Origin: an uncultured Prevotellaceae bacterium
Lineage (GTDB): Bacteria; Bacteroidota; Bacteroidia; Bacteroidales; Bacteroidaceae
Length of the DNA stretch: 28,700 nucleotides
Reading direction: 5' to 3'
NCBI GenBank assembly: GCA_937891085.1
Contig: CALAEY010000086.1
Coordinates: 1-28,700 of the forward strand
The first letter of the stretch is position 1. Every line of letters begins with the position of its first letter. Shown here piece by piece: positions 1 to 9,389 of the stretch. The notes below the pieces were generated by a model. It ran no database searches. It worked only from the letters and a program-made list of their open reading frames with translations, and was not told the origin of the DNA. The position numbers and the translations under genes are program-made.

Positions 1-117
1 TCTCCCATTTTTAGTTACTTCTGCGGAGATTTCTTTTCGGTTTTATAGAGGAAAGATACAATAATTCAATGGGGATAGAAAATATTTTCTGCATAAAAGA
101 TGCTCACAATGCCATTA

Positions 118-1059
118 CTATGAGCAAAAATGTTCACAACTGTGAGCAAGCATGTGCATCGCCATCTCCACTTTCTCCTCCATAGGCAGGGTGGCCTCTA
201 TCCAGTGGATGCCGATGCCTCGACGCTCCATGCCTCGGAACCACGTCATTTGGCGTTTGGCAAACTGATGGATGGCGATTTCCAGTTGTGAGAACATCTC
301 TTCATAGGATAATTGGCCAATCACGTGCAGCGTGAGGTACTTATACTCCAAGCCATAATAGATAAGGTCTTCTGGTGAAAGTCCGCTGTCGAGCAGGCGA
401 CGGATCTCATCGAGCATGCCCTCCTCCAGACGCTGTTTGAGGCGACGCGTGATCTTCTCACGACGCAATTCACGACTGATATCCAAGCCTATGATGAGGC
501 TGTGAAGCTCTGGGAATGAGCGCACTTCTGGTGGTGTCTGACGATAGAATTCCTCTATCTCGATGGCACGAATGGCGCGCTTGGCCGTATCCACGTCAGT
601 AGTGTTATGCAGCGTTTTATAGCCCCTAAGGATCTCCGTAAGCTCCTCAAGGCTCTTGTCCTCCAATGATGCCCTAAACTCTGGATTCTGAGGCACATCC
701 AGCAATCGGTAGCCTTTCAGGATGGATTCCAAGTACAGCCCTGTTCCTCCACACATGATGGGTAGTTTCCCCCGTCCACGAATGTCCTCAAAAGCCTTCA
801 GGAAATCACGCTGATACTCGAAGAGATTGTACTTATAGCCAGGGTCGCATATATCTATAAGGTGGTAGGGGATGGGTTTGCCATCTACTATGTAGTCTTC
901 CAGATCTTTTCCAGTGCCCAGATCCATGCCACGATAGATCTGTCGAGAATCCGCACTGATGATTTCCGTGTCGAGTCTGGCAGCCAGATGGGCTGCAAAG
1001 GGGGTCTTGCCAGAGGCCGTAGGACCAAGTATCGCTATGAGGTCGTATTTACTGTTCAT
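118..1059 (-). CDS. miaA: tRNA dimethylallyltransferase MiaA
   Basis: MiaA transfers a dimethylallyl group from DMAPP to N6 of A37 in tRNAs that read UNN codons; it is cytoplasmic. The 313-residue product has the family's usual length. A P-loop (GPTASGKT, about residues 12-19) sits near the N-terminus, followed by the SADSRQIYRGMD substrate motif and the MCGGTGLYLES motif of the DMAPP/tRNA transferase fold. The ATG at 1059 places the P-loop at the expected distance, so the start is credible. The gene is transcribed away from the glycosidase operon, and about 270 bp of noncoding DNA separates them. No neighbour is functionally linked. The family assignment is from motifs seen in the sequence and is secure. 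Confidence 0.96.
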   Translation of the reverse strand: MNSKYDLIAILGPTASGKTPFAAHLAARLDTEIISADSRQIYRGMDLGTGKDLEDYIVDGKPIPYHLIDICDPGYKYNLFEYQRDFLKAFEDIRGRGKLPIMCGGTGLYLESILKGYRLLDVPQNPEFRASLEDKSLEELTEILRGYKTLHNTTDVDTAKRAIRAIEIEEFYRQTPPEVRSFPELHSLIIGLDISRELRREKITRRLKQRLEEGMLDEIRRLLDSGLSPEDLIYYGLEYKYLTLHVIGQLSYEEMFSQLEIAIHQFAKRQMTWFRGMERRGIGIHWIEATLPMEEKVEMAMHMLAHSCEHFCS

Positions 1060-1164
1060 GGCTGCGAAATTACAACTTTTCCGCCTAAAAATGTGCCTTT
1101 TTTAGCAAAATTCCGTGTATAGGTATTAAAAAGTGTTATAAAACATGTTTTTAGATTTGGAAAA

Positions 1165-1195
1165 TTTGCACATTATATAAAAGTGCGTACCTTTG
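1165..1195 (+). promoter_or_regulatory. Bacteroidota-type promoter (TTTG / TACCTTTG)
   Basis: TTTG at 1165-1168 and TACCTTTG at 1188-1195 are separated by 19 bp, matching the Bacteroidota sigma consensus (TTTG, 19-21 bp, TAnnTTTG). Transcription would start near 1200-1203, only about 60 bp before an intrinsic terminator. The site therefore probably drives a short RNA, or an attenuated leader of the glycosidase operon. Confidence 0.6.
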
Positions 1196-1199
1196 CATT

Positions 1200-1262
1200 G
1201 TGTTTTTCATAGTATTAGATTTAAGGTTAACAAGGTTGGGATACGGCGGTATCCCTTTTTTT
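1200..1262 (+). ncRNA. Candidate short noncoding RNA or attenuated leader
   Basis: The segment between the promoter at 1165-1195 and the terminator at 1238-1262 is about 60 nt and has no convincing open frame. It contains the AT-rich string AAGGTTAACAAGGTT just before the terminator stem. The assignment rests only on promoter and terminator placement. It could be a stand-alone small RNA or a premature termination product of the operon starting at 1328. I do not recognise an RNA family. Confidence 0.35.
1238..1262 (+). terminator. Intrinsic terminator
   Basis: GGGATAC (1238-1244) pairs perfectly with GTATCCC (1249-1255) across a GGCG loop and is followed by seven T residues (1256-1262). The T tract lies on the plus-strand side only. 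No plus-strand gene lies upstream, so it must end a short RNA started at the promoter just before it. Confidence 0.75.
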
Positions 1263-1273
1263 ATGTCCTTATG

Positions 1274-1305
1274 TTTCATATCCCCATAAAAATGCATTAT
1301 CTTTG
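1274..1305 (+). promoter_or_regulatory. Promoter of the GH2-GH30-GH106 operon
   Basis: TATCTTTG at 1298-1305 is a perfect -7 box of the TAnnTTTG type, with TTTC (one mismatch to TTTG) at 1274-1277, 20 bp upstream. The start codon at 1328 lies about 15-20 nt beyond the expected transcription start, giving a very short leader. Confidence 0.55.
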
Positions 1306-1327
1306 CTTCATGAAAAACTAACAAGTC

Positions 1328-4300
1328 ATGAAACAATTATTGTCTATCTTGCTGATTGTCCTCTGTTTGCCTTTGGGGCTCCAAGCTCAGGTGCAGCGAG
1401 GCTACATAGGTCATCTCTATGATTATCTGGAAAATACAAGTGTGTTTGAAGAAGGTCAGGAAGAAGGCCATGCCTTCTACATCCCTGAGAAGAGTCTGTC
1501 ACTCAATGGCGAGTGGAAATTCTGCTTTGGCAATACGCCAGAGGAGATTTCCTCAGTCTTCTTCCTTCCTAATTATAATGTGAAGCGCTGGAGCACCATC
1601 ACCGTGCCATCCAACTGGGAGATGCAGGGCTTTGGCGACAAAATGTTTCGCAACGTCCATGCGCCTTTCAAGGCCAATCCGCCATTTGTACCACGCGACT
1701 ATAATCCTACGGGTGCCTATCGCACCACTTTCAGAGTACCTGCCGACTGGAATGGGCAGCAAGTATTCCTGCGCTTTGAAAAGGTGGCTTCTGCCAGTTT
1801 CGTGTGGCTCAACGGGCAGGAAGTGGGGTATAATGAAGGTGCGCAGGAACCTGCTGAATATGATATTACGAAGTATCTGAAGCAAGGAGACAATACATTG
1901 GCAGTGCTGGTGACCAAATACAGTGATGGCTACTACATGGAAGGTCAGGACTATTGGCGATTGGCGGGCATCTTCGATGATGTGACTGTATTTGCCACTC
2001 CCAAGACGCGCTTGTTCGACTATCAAGTGATTACCGACTTAGATGAGCAGTATAGAGATGCCGACTTGACTGTCAATGCCTTTATTAAGAATTATGGCCC
2101 TGAGGTTGGTGGCTTTCAGGTGAATGCCTTGCTCACAGATGCGCAAGGAACAAAAGTGGCTGAATTCTCAAAAGCAGCATCAACAGATGTAGCAACGGGC
2201 ATGATGCAGGAAGTAAACCTTAGTCAGCATATCGCCAATCCGCTGAAGTGGACCTCTGAAACGCCAAATCTCTATCATCTGCGCCTTCAGCTGATGAAGG
2301 ACGGACAGCTGGTGCAAGAGCTGAACACACGTATCGGATTCAAGGAAACCAAGATAGAAGATGGCGTGTTCTGTCTGAATGGCGTACCTCTGAAAGTCAA
2401 TGCACAGAACAGCCACATGCAGCATCCAGAAATGGGACATACCATGACAGAGGAAGTGATACGTCGTGACATGGAATTGCTGAAGCAGTTTAATTTCAAT
2501 GCTGTGCGTACCAGCCACTATCCGCCAGTGAACGAATACTTGGACTTGGCAGATGAGTATGGCCTCTTCATCATTGACGAAACAGGCGATGAGGCCCATG
2601 CCTCTGAGCGTATATCCTCTGATGATCAGTATCTGGGCATGTACCAGGAGCGTGTGAGACGTATGGTGCTGCGTGATCGTAATCATGCCTGTGTGCTGTT
2701 CTGGAGTGCTGGTAATGAGAGCGGTGAAGGCCAGCTGATAGGAGAGGTGATCAAGGAAGGAAAGAAGTATGACTCCACACGCTCATGGATGTATGGAGGC
2801 AATTCCTACAGCCATCCTGCTGAGGAAATCATAGGTCCGCGTTACCCATCTCCAGAGGAACTCGACTTGCAGGTTGGAATGAAGGGTGATGGGGACAATC
2901 GTCCGTCTTTCATGGACGAATACCTCTCTGTGGCTGGTAACGGTGGTGGCGCACTGGATGATTACTGGAGGGCTATTTATACCCATCCGCGCAGTATGGG
3001 TGGTGCGATCTGGGATTATGTGAGTCCTGGACTCAAAGAGCAAGCCAGAAGGTTGAAAGATGCCTCTCCTTATGAAACGCCCGTGCACCTCATGGGCAAT
3101 GCTCATTTGGTAAAAGATAAGAAACAGAAGAACGGGGTGCTCGACCTTAATGGGCATGACCAGTGGGTAGAGGTCTATCGTAGTGACAATGTGGAGATAA
3201 GTTCCGACCAACTCACCTTGACGCTGAAGATATATCCTCGCGAGCTCAACAGTAGCAGTGGTACTATCTTGATGAAAGGCGCACAGCTTGGTATTCAGCA
3301 ATTGGGCACAGATTCTATTCAGTTCTATATCTACACGGACAAGAATTATAAGGCTGTTGGCAAGTTGCCTGCCAACTGGATGAATCAGTGGCACCAGCTC
3401 TATGCGCAATATGACGGTCAACACCTCAACTTGCAGATAGACGGTGTGGAAGTGGCAAATGCTGAGGCTTCTGGGCACATACGAAACCTTCCCGTGGCGC
3501 TTAACATCGGGCGAAATGAAGCTGATGATGGTCAGGAAACGGATGTGCATCTTTGCGATGCTCAGATTGATCAAGTAGGGATATTCGACAAAGCCTTAAT
3601 GCCAGAAGAGCTCACGGCTGAAAAGTCAGTCCTATGGCTCGATTTTGAAGAGGTATTCGATGAAGGCACCTTCTTCAGCTATGGCATTGGCGCCAGAACC
3701 TATGGTAGTATCTGGCCAGATCGTACGCCACAGCCAGAAATGTGGCAAATGAAGAAGACCGTTCAGCCACTGAGTTTTACACTGGTAGATGTTGCCAATG
3801 GGCTGGTGGAAGTGTGGAATCGCAACCATTTCCTCCCTGCTTCGCATTATGATAATAGCTGGCAGGTGGAGTGTGAAGGCAGGGTGTTGGCCTCTGGCAC
3901 ATTGGATCTGCATACGGCCGCGTTGCAGAAAGAATTAGTCAGAGTGCCTTATAATCTTGCTGTGCTTGAAGCTGGGAAGGAGTACTTCCTGCGCATCACG
4001 TCAGTTCTGAAGCAAGATGAAGTGTGGGCAAAGAAAGGACATGTGGTGAGTTGGGAGCAGTTGCCCCTCCGCAGCGTGAACTATGCAGAGGCATTGCAGA
4101 GGGCTCAGGCAGTTGGCCAGGTAGACTTTCAGCAAGACGAGCAGGGCATCATTGTGAGCGGACAGGGCTTCACTTACAGCTTTAATAAGGGTGGACAGCT
4201 TTATTCCATAGTGAAAGACGGAAAAGAACTGATGAAGACGCCACTGAAACTGAATGTATGGCGTGCCCCATTGGCCAATGAACAAGACCAGTGGAACTCA

Positions 4301-5062
4301 TTCCGAGCCTTACCAGCTACGATGCGTAGCTCTATCTATGGCAGAAAGCTGGCTACTCTCTATTACGAGTCGGGCCTTGATCGTCTGTCATACATACCAA
4401 TGCAGGTGGAGGTAGAGAAGGCTGCAGGTATGGTGGTGGTCAAAGTGCGTAACTTCACCCAGTTTGGTGGCGCTTCCAGTAGTCAGCAGGACCGCTACAT
4501 CTTTGGTCGGCAGTTCAATGGCTACGAGGAGCAATACGAGTATGTGATCGATGGCACAGGAAATATGACACTGACGCATGATCTGACCCCTCAGGGGACT
4601 ATGCCAGCCTGGTTGCCACGCATCGGACTTACGATGACGCTGGATCAGTCGCTTCAGCAGGTAGAATACTATGGTCGTGGCCCCGAGGAGAATTATCCCG
4701 ATCGTAAGACAGGCTATGCGGTAGGAGTTTATCAGAATACAGTTGATGGCATGTTCGAACCCTATCTGCTGCCTCAGGAGAATGGACTTCGCACAGACAA
4801 TCGGCGCATGGACTTACTTGATGCTGAAGGGCATGGCATAGAGGTGAAGATGGACCAGCTCTTCAACTTCAATGTCTCTAATTACAGCACTGAGAATCTC
4901 ACGAAGGCCGTTTATCCATATCAACTTCAGAAGCAAGATGGAGTGACGCTGAATCTGGATTACGCCACTTCTGGCGTTGGCTGTACAGCACGCGCCATTT
5001 TCCCTGCTTACAGGGTTTATCCGCAGGCTTATAAACGTATTATTACTATCCAAATCAGATAA
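1328..5062 (+). CDS. Secreted GH2 beta-galactosidase-like enzyme with inserted LamG-like domain
   Basis: A 1,244-residue exported glycoside hydrolase of family GH2, most like LacZ-type beta-galactosidases. Residues 1-20 form a signal peptide. Next come the jelly-roll sugar-binding domain, an Ig-like domain and a TIM barrel. The likely acid/base is Glu464 in GNESGEG and the likely nucleophile Glu531 in FMDEY. An inserted concanavalin/LamG-like domain follows at about residues 587-771, then the C-terminal beta-galactosidase small-chain domain with YYGRGPEENYPDR. The barrel motif FNAVRTSHYPP is also present. The gene heads a plus-strand operon with the GH30 gene 2 bp downstream. The exact substrate cannot be read from sequence: GH2 also includes glucuronidases and arabinosidases, although the small-chain domain favours galactosidase. 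Confidence 0.92.
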   Translation: MKQLLSILLIVLCLPLGLQAQVQRGYIGHLYDYLENTSVFEEGQEEGHAFYIPEKSLSLNGEWKFCFGNTPEEISSVFFLPNYNVKRWSTITVPSNWEMQGFGDKMFRNVHAPFKANPPFVPRDYNPTGAYRTTFRVPADWNGQQVFLRFEKVASASFVWLNGQEVGYNEGAQEPAEYDITKYLKQGDNTLAVLVTKYSDGYYMEGQDYWRLAGIFDDVTVFATPKTRLFDYQVITDLDEQYRDADLTVNAFIKNYGPEVGGFQVNALLTDAQGTKVAEFSKAASTDVATGMMQEVNLSQHIANPLKWTSETPNLYHLRLQLMKDGQLVQELNTRIGFKETKIEDGVFCLNGVPLKVNAQNSHMQHPEMGHTMTEEVIRRDMELLKQFNFNAVRTSHYPPVNEYLDLADEYGLFIIDETGDEAHASERISSDDQYLGMYQERVRRMVLRDRNHACVLFWSAGNESGEGQLIGEVIKEGKKYDSTRSWMYGGNSYSHPAEEIIGPRYPSPEELDLQVGMKGDGDNRPSFMDEYLSVAGNGGGALDDYWRAIYTHPRSMGGAIWDYVSPGLKEQARRLKDASPYETPVHLMGNAHLVKDKKQKNGVLDLNGHDQWVEVYRSDNVEISSDQLTLTLKIYPRELNSSSGTILMKGAQLGIQQLGTDSIQFYIYTDKNYKAVGKLPANWMNQWHQLYAQYDGQHLNLQIDGVEVANAEASGHIRNLPVALNIGRNEADDGQETDVHLCDAQIDQVGIFDKALMPEELTAEKSVLWLDFEEVFDEGTFFSYGIGARTYGSIWPDRTPQPEMWQMKKTVQPLSFTLVDVANGLVEVWNRNHFLPASHYDNSWQVECEGRVLASGTLDLHTAALQKELVRVPYNLAVLEAGKEYFLRITSVLKQDEVWAKKGHVVSWEQLPLRSVNYAEALQRAQAVGQVDFQQDEQGIIVSGQGFTYSFNKGGQLYSIVKDGKELMKTPLKLNVWRAPLANEQDQWNSFRALPATMRSSIYGRKLATLYYESGLDRLSYIPMQVEVEKAAGMVVVKVRNFTQFGGASSSQQDRYIFGRQFNGYEEQYEYVIDGTGNMTLTHDLTPQGTMPAWLPRIGLTMTLDQSLQQVEYYGRGPEENYPDRKTGYAVGVYQNTVDGMFEPYLLPQENGLRTDNRRMDLLDAEGHGIEVKMDQLFNFNVSNYSTENLTKAVYPYQLQKQDGVTLNLDYATSGVGCTARAIFPAYRVYPQAYKRIITIQIR

Positions 5063-5064
5063 AT

Positions 5065-6522
5065 ATGAAAAGATTAAATGCATTATTGGCTGCAGTTGTC
5101 CTTTTAATGGGAATCTCTGCTTGTCAGGAAGAAATGCGCTATGTAGAAATTGTGTCTTCTACCATGGATAACCCTTGGCAGACGGTGCTCGACATGGAAG
5201 TGCCTATGTTTGATATGGACCTCACGATGGGCGTGGGCGACTCTACTTTGGTCATCGACCCGCTGGCATTTCAGCAGACCATCGAGGGCTTTGGCGCTTG
5301 CTTCAACGAATTGGGATGGACTTCCCTCAGCTTGCTCTGTCAGCAGGATAGGGACAGCATCTTCCGCGAACTTTATGCCCCTGGGGTGGGGGCCAACTTC
5401 ACCATGAATCGCATGCCACTGGGCGCCAACGATTTCAGCCTGGATTATTACAGCTACGACGATGTGGATGGCGACTTCGATTTGGAGCATTTCTCCATCG
5501 CCCACGATGAGGCTACGCTGATTCCCTTTATCCGTGAGGCAAAGGCGCAGTATCCTGCATTGCGTGTCTGGGCGTCGCCTTGGTGCCCACCAGCTTGGAT
5601 GAAGACGAATAAACACTATGCCAACATGTCCACAGAAATGCTGCGTGGTAGGTTTAATGCGGAAAATGGATTGGCAATCGACAAGCAGATCCGTGAGGGC
5701 GAAGATGCCTTTACGCAAGATCCTAAATACTTGGAGACATACGCCCGCTACTTTGGCAAGTTCATCGATGCCTATAAGGAGAAAGGGGTAGATATCTTTA
5801 TGGTCATGCCTCAGAACGAACCTAACTCTGCACAATGGTATCCTGCCTGTACGTGGACTCCACAAGGCTTGAACAACTTCCTGAAATACTTAGGCCCAGA
5901 GATGGAGAAGCGTGGCGTAGATGTCTATCTGGGTACGATGGAAAGAGCGGATGCTTCACTTTGGGATGCGATACTCTCCAATGAGGAATCAGCCAAGTAT
6001 ATTAAAGGTATGGGATTCCAGTGGGCAGGAAAGAACGCCATGCCAACGCTGCATCAGAAATACCCCGAACTGCCTATGTATCAGAGTGAGCAGGAGTGTG
6101 GCAATGGACGCAACGACCTGGCTGGGGCTTCCCATTCATGGGATCTGATGAAGTATTACCTCAATCAAGGCACATCAGCTTATTTCTATTGGAACATCTC
6201 CCTGCTCGAGGGTGGCGTGAGCCATTGGGGATGGCGTCAGAACTCACTGGTGACTGTCAATGAGGAGGCCAAGACCTTTAAGTTCACCCCAGAGTATTAT
6301 GTCATGAAGCACGTGAGCCACTACGTATTGCCAGGTGCCAAAGTCCTGAAGTTGGGTGGCGACTGCAAGAACGCCCTTGCCTTCCTCAACACGGACGGCA
6401 GCTTGGTAGTGGTGCTGGGCAATCAGACAGATAACGCTTTGACACTGAACTTGCAGTTTGGCGAACATTCGTATGAGGTGCAGCTGGCAGCCCAGTCGCT
6501 CTCTACATTAACCATAAGATAA
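5065..6522 (+). CDS. GH30 family glycoside hydrolase, lipoprotein
   Basis: A 485-residue retaining beta-glycosidase of family GH30 (glucosylceramidase-like clan GH-A fold). The first 19 residues form a lipoprotein signal with Cys20 as the likely lipidated residue. The acidic stretch after the cysteine (QEE) fits Bacteroidota surface-export signals, so it probably sits on the cell surface. The motif EGFGACFNELGW opens the catalytic domain. The acid/base is likely Glu252 in QNEPN and the nucleophile likely Glu342 in QSEQECGNG. A C-terminal beta-sandwich follows the barrel. It lies between the GH2 and GH106-like genes, and its stop overlaps the next start by 1 bp (TAATG), implying coupled translation. 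GH30 members act on beta-1,6-glucan, beta-xylose, beta-glucose or beta-fucose; the specificity here is undetermined. Confidence 0.9.
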   Translation: MKRLNALLAAVVLLMGISACQEEMRYVEIVSSTMDNPWQTVLDMEVPMFDMDLTMGVGDSTLVIDPLAFQQTIEGFGACFNELGWTSLSLLCQQDRDSIFRELYAPGVGANFTMNRMPLGANDFSLDYYSYDDVDGDFDLEHFSIAHDEATLIPFIREAKAQYPALRVWASPWCPPAWMKTNKHYANMSTEMLRGRFNAENGLAIDKQIREGEDAFTQDPKYLETYARYFGKFIDAYKEKGVDIFMVMPQNEPNSAQWYPACTWTPQGLNNFLKYLGPEMEKRGVDVYLGTMERADASLWDAILSNEESAKYIKGMGFQWAGKNAMPTLHQKYPELPMYQSEQECGNGRNDLAGASHSWDLMKYYLNQGTSAYFYWNISLLEGGVSHWGWRQNSLVTVNEEAKTFKFTPEYYVMKHVSHYVLPGAKVLKLGGDCKNALAFLNTDGSLVVVLGNQTDNALTLNLQFGEHSYEVQLAAQSLSTLTIR

Positions 6523-9197
6523 TGAGAAAAGTATTGCTGATAGTAGCGTGCCTGATGGCATTGGCTGTTCAGGCGCAGAAATGGCCCGCCTCCTCCATCC
6601 AGACCCATGCGGGGAGTCGATGGTGGTGGCTGGGTAGTGCCGTTGAGGAAGAGGAACTTAGTGAACTGATGAAGGAGTATTCCAGTCATGGCATACGGAC
6701 GCTGGAGATTACGCCCATCTATGGGGTGAAAGGGAACGAAGCCAAGAATATCGACTTCCTCTCGCCACGTTGGATGGAGGTGCTGAAGCATGTCGAGGAA
6801 CTGGGCATCAGGAACCGCATGCAGATAGACATGAATACAGGCACAGGGTGGCCCTTTGGTGGCCCTCAGGTGCCTCTCACTGAGGCTGCCTGCCGTGTGA
6901 TGTTCCGTGTGGATACCTTGCAGGTGGAGCATGTGAGCAGGCTCATGCTGCTGATGAACAGGATTCCTGAAACCACCCTGAACCTCGCACCTACAGCAAG
7001 CCTCAAGGCTGCTTCTTCGCTTGAGGATGGCGAAGGAGAGGCCTGGAAGACTGCCAGAGTGCATAAGGTGATGGCCTATAAGCTTGATGCAGAGGCTGCG
7101 CCACTGGATCTCACGTCTATGGTGGCAGACAATGTGCTGACGTGGAAATCGAAGGACAGCGATAGCAGATGGCAGGTCTTTACCGTCTATGCAGCACGTA
7201 CCCAGCAGTTGGTGAATAGGGCGGCTCCTGGCGGAGAAGGATGGGTGATCGACCATTTCGATGCGCAGGCCGTGAAGCACTATCTGGAGCGCTTCGACAA
7301 GGCTTTTGCAGACAATAACGTGCCCTATCCAGACACCTTCTTCAATGATAGCTATGAGGTGTATGGGGCCGACTGGACACCTTCTATCTTCAAGGAGTTC
7401 GAGAAGCGTAGGGGCTATAAGTTGGAGGAGCATCTGCCTGAGTTGCTGCTGAATCTGGGCGAGAATCCTACGCAGGTGCTTATCGACTATCGTGAGACGC
7501 TGAGTGACCTGCTGCTGGAGAACTTCACCACGCAGTGGACGGAGTGGGCACATGCTCATGGCGTGAAGACGCGTAATCAGGCACATGGCTCGCCTGCCAA
7601 CCTGATCGACCATTATGCAGCTGTAGATATCCCAGAGGTGGAGGGCTTCGGATTGTCCGACTTTGGCATCAAGGGCCTGCGTGAGGATGCAGGGAAGACA
7701 CGTCCCAACTACTCCGACCTCTCTATGCTGAAGTATGCTACGTCTGCTGCCCATATCACAGGAAAACCACTCACCAGCTGTGAGTCGTTCACCTGGCTTA
7801 CGGAGCATTTCCGCACCTCGCTCTCTCAGCTGAAGCCTGACATGGACTTGATCTTCTGTGCTGGCGTAAACCGCATGTTCTTTCATGGCACGGCCTATTC
7901 GCCTTCAGACGACCCATGGCCAGGGTGGAAGTTCTATGCGTCGATTGATATGTCGCCTACCAACAGCATCTGGCACGATGCTGCCAGTTTCACGGATTAT
8001 GTGAACAATTGCCAGCGTTTCTTGCAGTGGGGCCAGCCAGACAATGACTTCCTGGTCTATCTGCCTGTGCGTGACATGTGGGCTAAGCGAACGTCCGACT
8101 TGCTGATGATGTTCGAGATCAGCAACATGGATAGGAATGCCCCAGAGTTTATCCGCGATGTGCTGCAGATCGACTCGCTGGGCTACGACTGCGACTATAT
8201 CAGCGACCGCTACCTGATGAGCACCACCTACCAAGATGGGAAGCTCCTGACGGCTGCTGGCGTGGCTTACAAGGCATTGATCATCCCTGGTGAGGTGCGC
8301 ATGACAGCTGCGCTGAAGGCGCATCTCGACAGCCTCAAGGCACAGGGTGCGCCCATCCTTTACAGCATCGACCAAGCAGCGATGAACAGGTTGGCCAGAT
8401 CAGAGGAACTGAAGACAGTATGCGGACTCCACATGATACGTCGAAGCAACCCTACGGGCCACCATTACTTCATCTCCAACCTGACGTCTGAAGACGTAGA
8501 TGCCTATGTGACCTTAGGTGTAGACTTCCGCGATGCCCTGCTGTTCAATCCTCTGAATGACAGCGAGCGCTTCAATGCAGAGATGAGCAATGGCAAGGTG
8601 CGTATCCGTCTGCGTTCTGGTGAATCCATGATCCTGCAGACCTATGATACCCCTATGCCAGTCATGGGAAAACAGCCTGTGCTCAACTATGCTGAGACCA
8701 AGGACCTGACCAACGTCCCATGGACGCTGACCTTCGCTCAGAGTGCGCCTAAGGTGACCAAGCAGTTCAAGCTCCCCAAGCTGCAGACGTGGGAGACGCT
8801 CGATGATGACTCTGTGAAGGTGACCATGGGTACAGGTGTCTATACCTGTCGCTTCACGCTCACCAGAAGGGAAGCTGCCAATAAGTGGGCCATCGACCTG
8901 GGCGATGTGCGAGAGAGCGCTCAGGTGTTCGTGAACAATAGATATATAGGTACGGTGTGGTCTGTCCCCTATGTGCTTGAGCTGAGAAACCTGAAGTATG
9001 GCACCAACGAGCTGCGCATAGAGGTGACCAATCTTCCTGCCAATCGCATCAGCGACATGGATAGGCGAGGAGTGCCTTGGCGTAAGTTTGAGAATATCAA
9101 CGTGGTGGATGTGAACTACCAGCACACCACCTATGAGAACTGGGAGCCCATGCCAAGCGGACTGAACAGTACGGTGAAACTTGTAAGGTGGGAATAA
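6522..9197 (+). CDS. GH106-like putative alpha-L-rhamnosidase, secreted
   Basis: An 891-residue exported enzyme with a signal peptide (about residues 1-18). The N-terminal block SRWWWLGSAV, the ITPIYGVKGNEA stretch and the DMNTGTGWPFGG motif are typical of the GH106 alpha-L-rhamnosidase-type proteins of gut Bacteroidota. The C-terminus carries a jelly-roll carbohydrate-binding domain (LGDVRESAQVFVNNRYIG). It is the third gene of the operon and overlaps the GH30 stop codon by 1 bp. Together with the GH2 and GH30 enzymes it suggests stepwise trimming of a rhamnose-containing side chain, such as a pectic or arabinogalactan-type glycan. The family call is from remembered motif patterns. Rhamnosidase activity is inferred, since many relatives are uncharacterised. 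Confidence 0.8.
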   Translation: MRKVLLIVACLMALAVQAQKWPASSIQTHAGSRWWWLGSAVEEEELSELMKEYSSHGIRTLEITPIYGVKGNEAKNIDFLSPRWMEVLKHVEELGIRNRMQIDMNTGTGWPFGGPQVPLTEAACRVMFRVDTLQVEHVSRLMLLMNRIPETTLNLAPTASLKAASSLEDGEGEAWKTARVHKVMAYKLDAEAAPLDLTSMVADNVLTWKSKDSDSRWQVFTVYAARTQQLVNRAAPGGEGWVIDHFDAQAVKHYLERFDKAFADNNVPYPDTFFNDSYEVYGADWTPSIFKEFEKRRGYKLEEHLPELLLNLGENPTQVLIDYRETLSDLLLENFTTQWTEWAHAHGVKTRNQAHGSPANLIDHYAAVDIPEVEGFGLSDFGIKGLREDAGKTRPNYSDLSMLKYATSAAHITGKPLTSCESFTWLTEHFRTSLSQLKPDMDLIFCAGVNRMFFHGTAYSPSDDPWPGWKFYASIDMSPTNSIWHDAASFTDYVNNCQRFLQWGQPDNDFLVYLPVRDMWAKRTSDLLMMFEISNMDRNAPEFIRDVLQIDSLGYDCDYISDRYLMSTTYQDGKLLTAAGVAYKALIIPGEVRMTAALKAHLDSLKAQGAPILYSIDQAAMNRLARSEELKTVCGLHMIRRSNPTGHHYFISNLTSEDVDAYVTLGVDFRDALLFNPLNDSERFNAEMSNGKVRIRLRSGESMILQTYDTPMPVMGKQPVLNYAETKDLTNVPWTLTFAQSAPKVTKQFKLPKLQTWETLDDDSVKVTMGTGVYTCRFTLTRREAANKWAIDLGDVRESAQVFVNNRYIGTVWSVPYVLELRNLKYGTNELRIEVTNLPANRISDMDRRGVPWRKFENINVVDVNYQHTTYENWEPMPSGLNSTVKLVRWE

Positions 9198-9389
9198 AAA
9201 GAAAGAAGGAACAACGCACGAGTGAATGGTGTTTATAACCCCAAAGAATAATACAAAAATAACGACAGAAGTAACTAAAAATCCAGTACCAATGCTCACG
9301 CACTGGGTTAAGGTTAATTGACTGGAGGGGATGATGCACTATTCAAAAAGCGGACCCATTTCCAGGCGGTTGTCCCTTCTATTATTCTA

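Noticed and set aside
6423..7886. 487-codon frame antisense to the GH106-like gene
   Set aside because: Histidine- and arginine-rich composition without motifs; a shadow of the sense gene.
8514..9299. Minus-strand frame with a hydrophobic N-terminus downstream of the orphan promoter
   Set aside because: Most of it is antisense to the GH106-like gene with shadow-like composition. The hydrophobic start comes from T-rich intergenic DNA.
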